DNA of 7,000 bases from Bacillota bacterium (GTDB lineage: Bacteria > Bacillota > Dethiobacteria > DTU022 > UBA8154): the NCBI GenBank assembly GCA_003444595.1, contig DLUO01000108.1, positions 1 through 7,000 of the forward strand, given 5' to 3'. Shown here piece by piece: positions 6,614-7,000 of this stretch. Position numbers and translations under genes: made by a program. Under the pieces are notes generated by a model that saw only the letters and a program-made list of their open reading frames with translations, was not told the origin of the DNA and ran no database searches. The first letter of the stretch is position 1. Each line of letters opens with the position of its first letter.

Positions 6614-6805
6614 TTGCTTTTTATTAACTTTGAAATGGGTTTTATTATAGAAATGAGAATCAGGCAAAGTAAGCGCCTGCAGCAGTTGGCCCTGGAATTA
6701 GCCATGGAGATGCCCTTTCGTCGTGCTGCCAGGGTTTTGGGATACCGCACATTATGTGGTTTACTAGAATCTGAGGTTGTGGTTAAAAAACAGCTTTACA
6801 CGTAA
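6614..6805 (+). pseudogene. Fragment of an ISLre2/UPF0236-type transposase
   Basis: An open frame of 63 codons from a TTG has a transposase-like core, RQSKRLQQLALELAMEMPFRRAARVLGY (6662-6745; shown as adjoining pieces RQSKRLQQLALELAM and EMPFRRAARVLGY). This matches the pattern R-S-x-R-L-Q-x-L-A-L-E-L-A-x-E-x-P-F-R-R-A-A-R-V-L that I recall from ISLre2-family (UPF0236) transposases, which are several hundred residues long. Here only about 28 recognisable residues remain. The sequence before them (FINFEMGFIIEMRI) and after them (RTLCGLLESEVVVKK) does not fit, and the catalytic regions are absent. There is no ribosome binding site, so the reading frame itself is probably not expressed. Terminal inverted repeats were not found. 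Confidence 0.5.
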
Positions 6806-6951
6806 AGGAAAACCTCGAGGCCTATCTTATAGCCTCTATTCCAGCCTTGAAAGACCTTTTACCGGGAAACCCTGGATCAAGTACGTGTTGAGAGAAATCG
6901 GATCTATTCAGTGCTCAGCTTAAAAAAATAGGCGGGAGTTTCACCTACTAA
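6787..6951 (+). other. Protein-like sequence in alternating frames, unidentified decayed gene
   Basis: One frame reads KTALHVKENLEAYLIASIP, then ALKDLLPGNPG, to a TGA at 6889-6891. It then resumes with EKSDLFSAQLKKIGGSFTY to a TAA at 6949-6951. A second overlapping frame reads TGKPWIKYVLREIGSIQ over about 6870-6913. Joining the frames near 6873 would give LLPGKPWIKYVLREI, as if one base had been lost. I do not recognise the family. It may belong to the transposase remnant just upstream or to another dead gene. A hairpin GAGGC-c-TAT / ATA-GCCTC lies at 6817-6836. Confidence 0.25.
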
Positions 6952-6979
6952 CTCTTACACATATATTCTAACCTGACCT

Positions 6980-7000
6980 CTCCCAGCAGGGCACAGGTGT
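6980..7000 (-). pseudogene. comM: Inverted, truncated second copy of the comM 5' end
   Basis: Read on the minus strand from the right edge, 21 bases are identical to comM positions 2842-2862, covering codons 6-12 (NTCALLG). Identity stops at about 6980. Translation then gives EVRLEYMCKS and a stop, so the copy cannot encode a ComM protein beyond this point. The rest of the copy, including its start codon, would lie beyond 7000. Such a match is very unlikely by chance in 7 kb. A duplication, a rearrangement or an assembly artefact would each explain it. Confidence 0.6.

Noticed and set aside
1..7000. CRISPR array, tRNA or rRNA genes
   Set aside because: No regularly spaced repeats, tRNA cloverleaf patterns or rRNA segments were seen on either strand.

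Overview
The window looks like a chromosomal piece of a Gram-positive, clostridia-like bacterium, possibly a Peptococcaceae / Desulfotomaculum-Pelotomaculum relative. This is an inference from strong GGGGGAG and AAGGAGG ribosome binding sites, a GTG start, a yraN-comM gene order and a transposase fragment of the ISLre2/UPF0236 type. There are four intact genes. Much of the rest is decayed or repeated material.

Left part (1-2395): the first 90 bases hold only ambiguous sequence. Then comes an oxalate/formate-antiporter-family (OFA) MFS transporter at 171-1373 on +, with a plausible promoter overlapping an AT-rich dyad. An unexplained 188-base spacer follows, then a membrane-anchored ClpP/SppA-fold serine protease of the SDH_sah type at 1562-2395 on +. 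The two genes are well separated and probably transcribed independently.

Middle part (2396-4741): a broken yraN remnant (2598-2786, one in-frame TAG, N-terminal nuclease core missing) lies directly upstream of a full-length comM/yifB AAA+ gene (2826-4367, GTG start). comM is visibly more GC-rich than the sequence around it. The 374-base gap after comM holds a 16-bp perfect palindrome and a strong 17-bp-stem terminator. The poly-T side of that terminator serves the minus-strand gene.

Right part (4742-7000): one minus-strand gene encodes an exported 558-residue protein that looks like a C45/AAT-type Ntn hydrolase (Cys170 candidate nucleophile). It has a good ribosome binding site, a candidate promoter and a candidate operator dyad. 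Beyond it, the last ~400 bases are a graveyard: a short ISLre2-like transposase fragment, protein-like sequence split over two frames, and at the very edge a second, inverted copy of the 5' end of comM (21 identical bases, minus strand) that breaks off at about 6980.

No complete new multi-gene system is visible. The strongest unexpected signals are the inverted comM fragment, the truncated yraN, and the solitary exported Ntn-hydrolase-like protein with its own operator-like dyad. The genes do not form an obvious pathway together.
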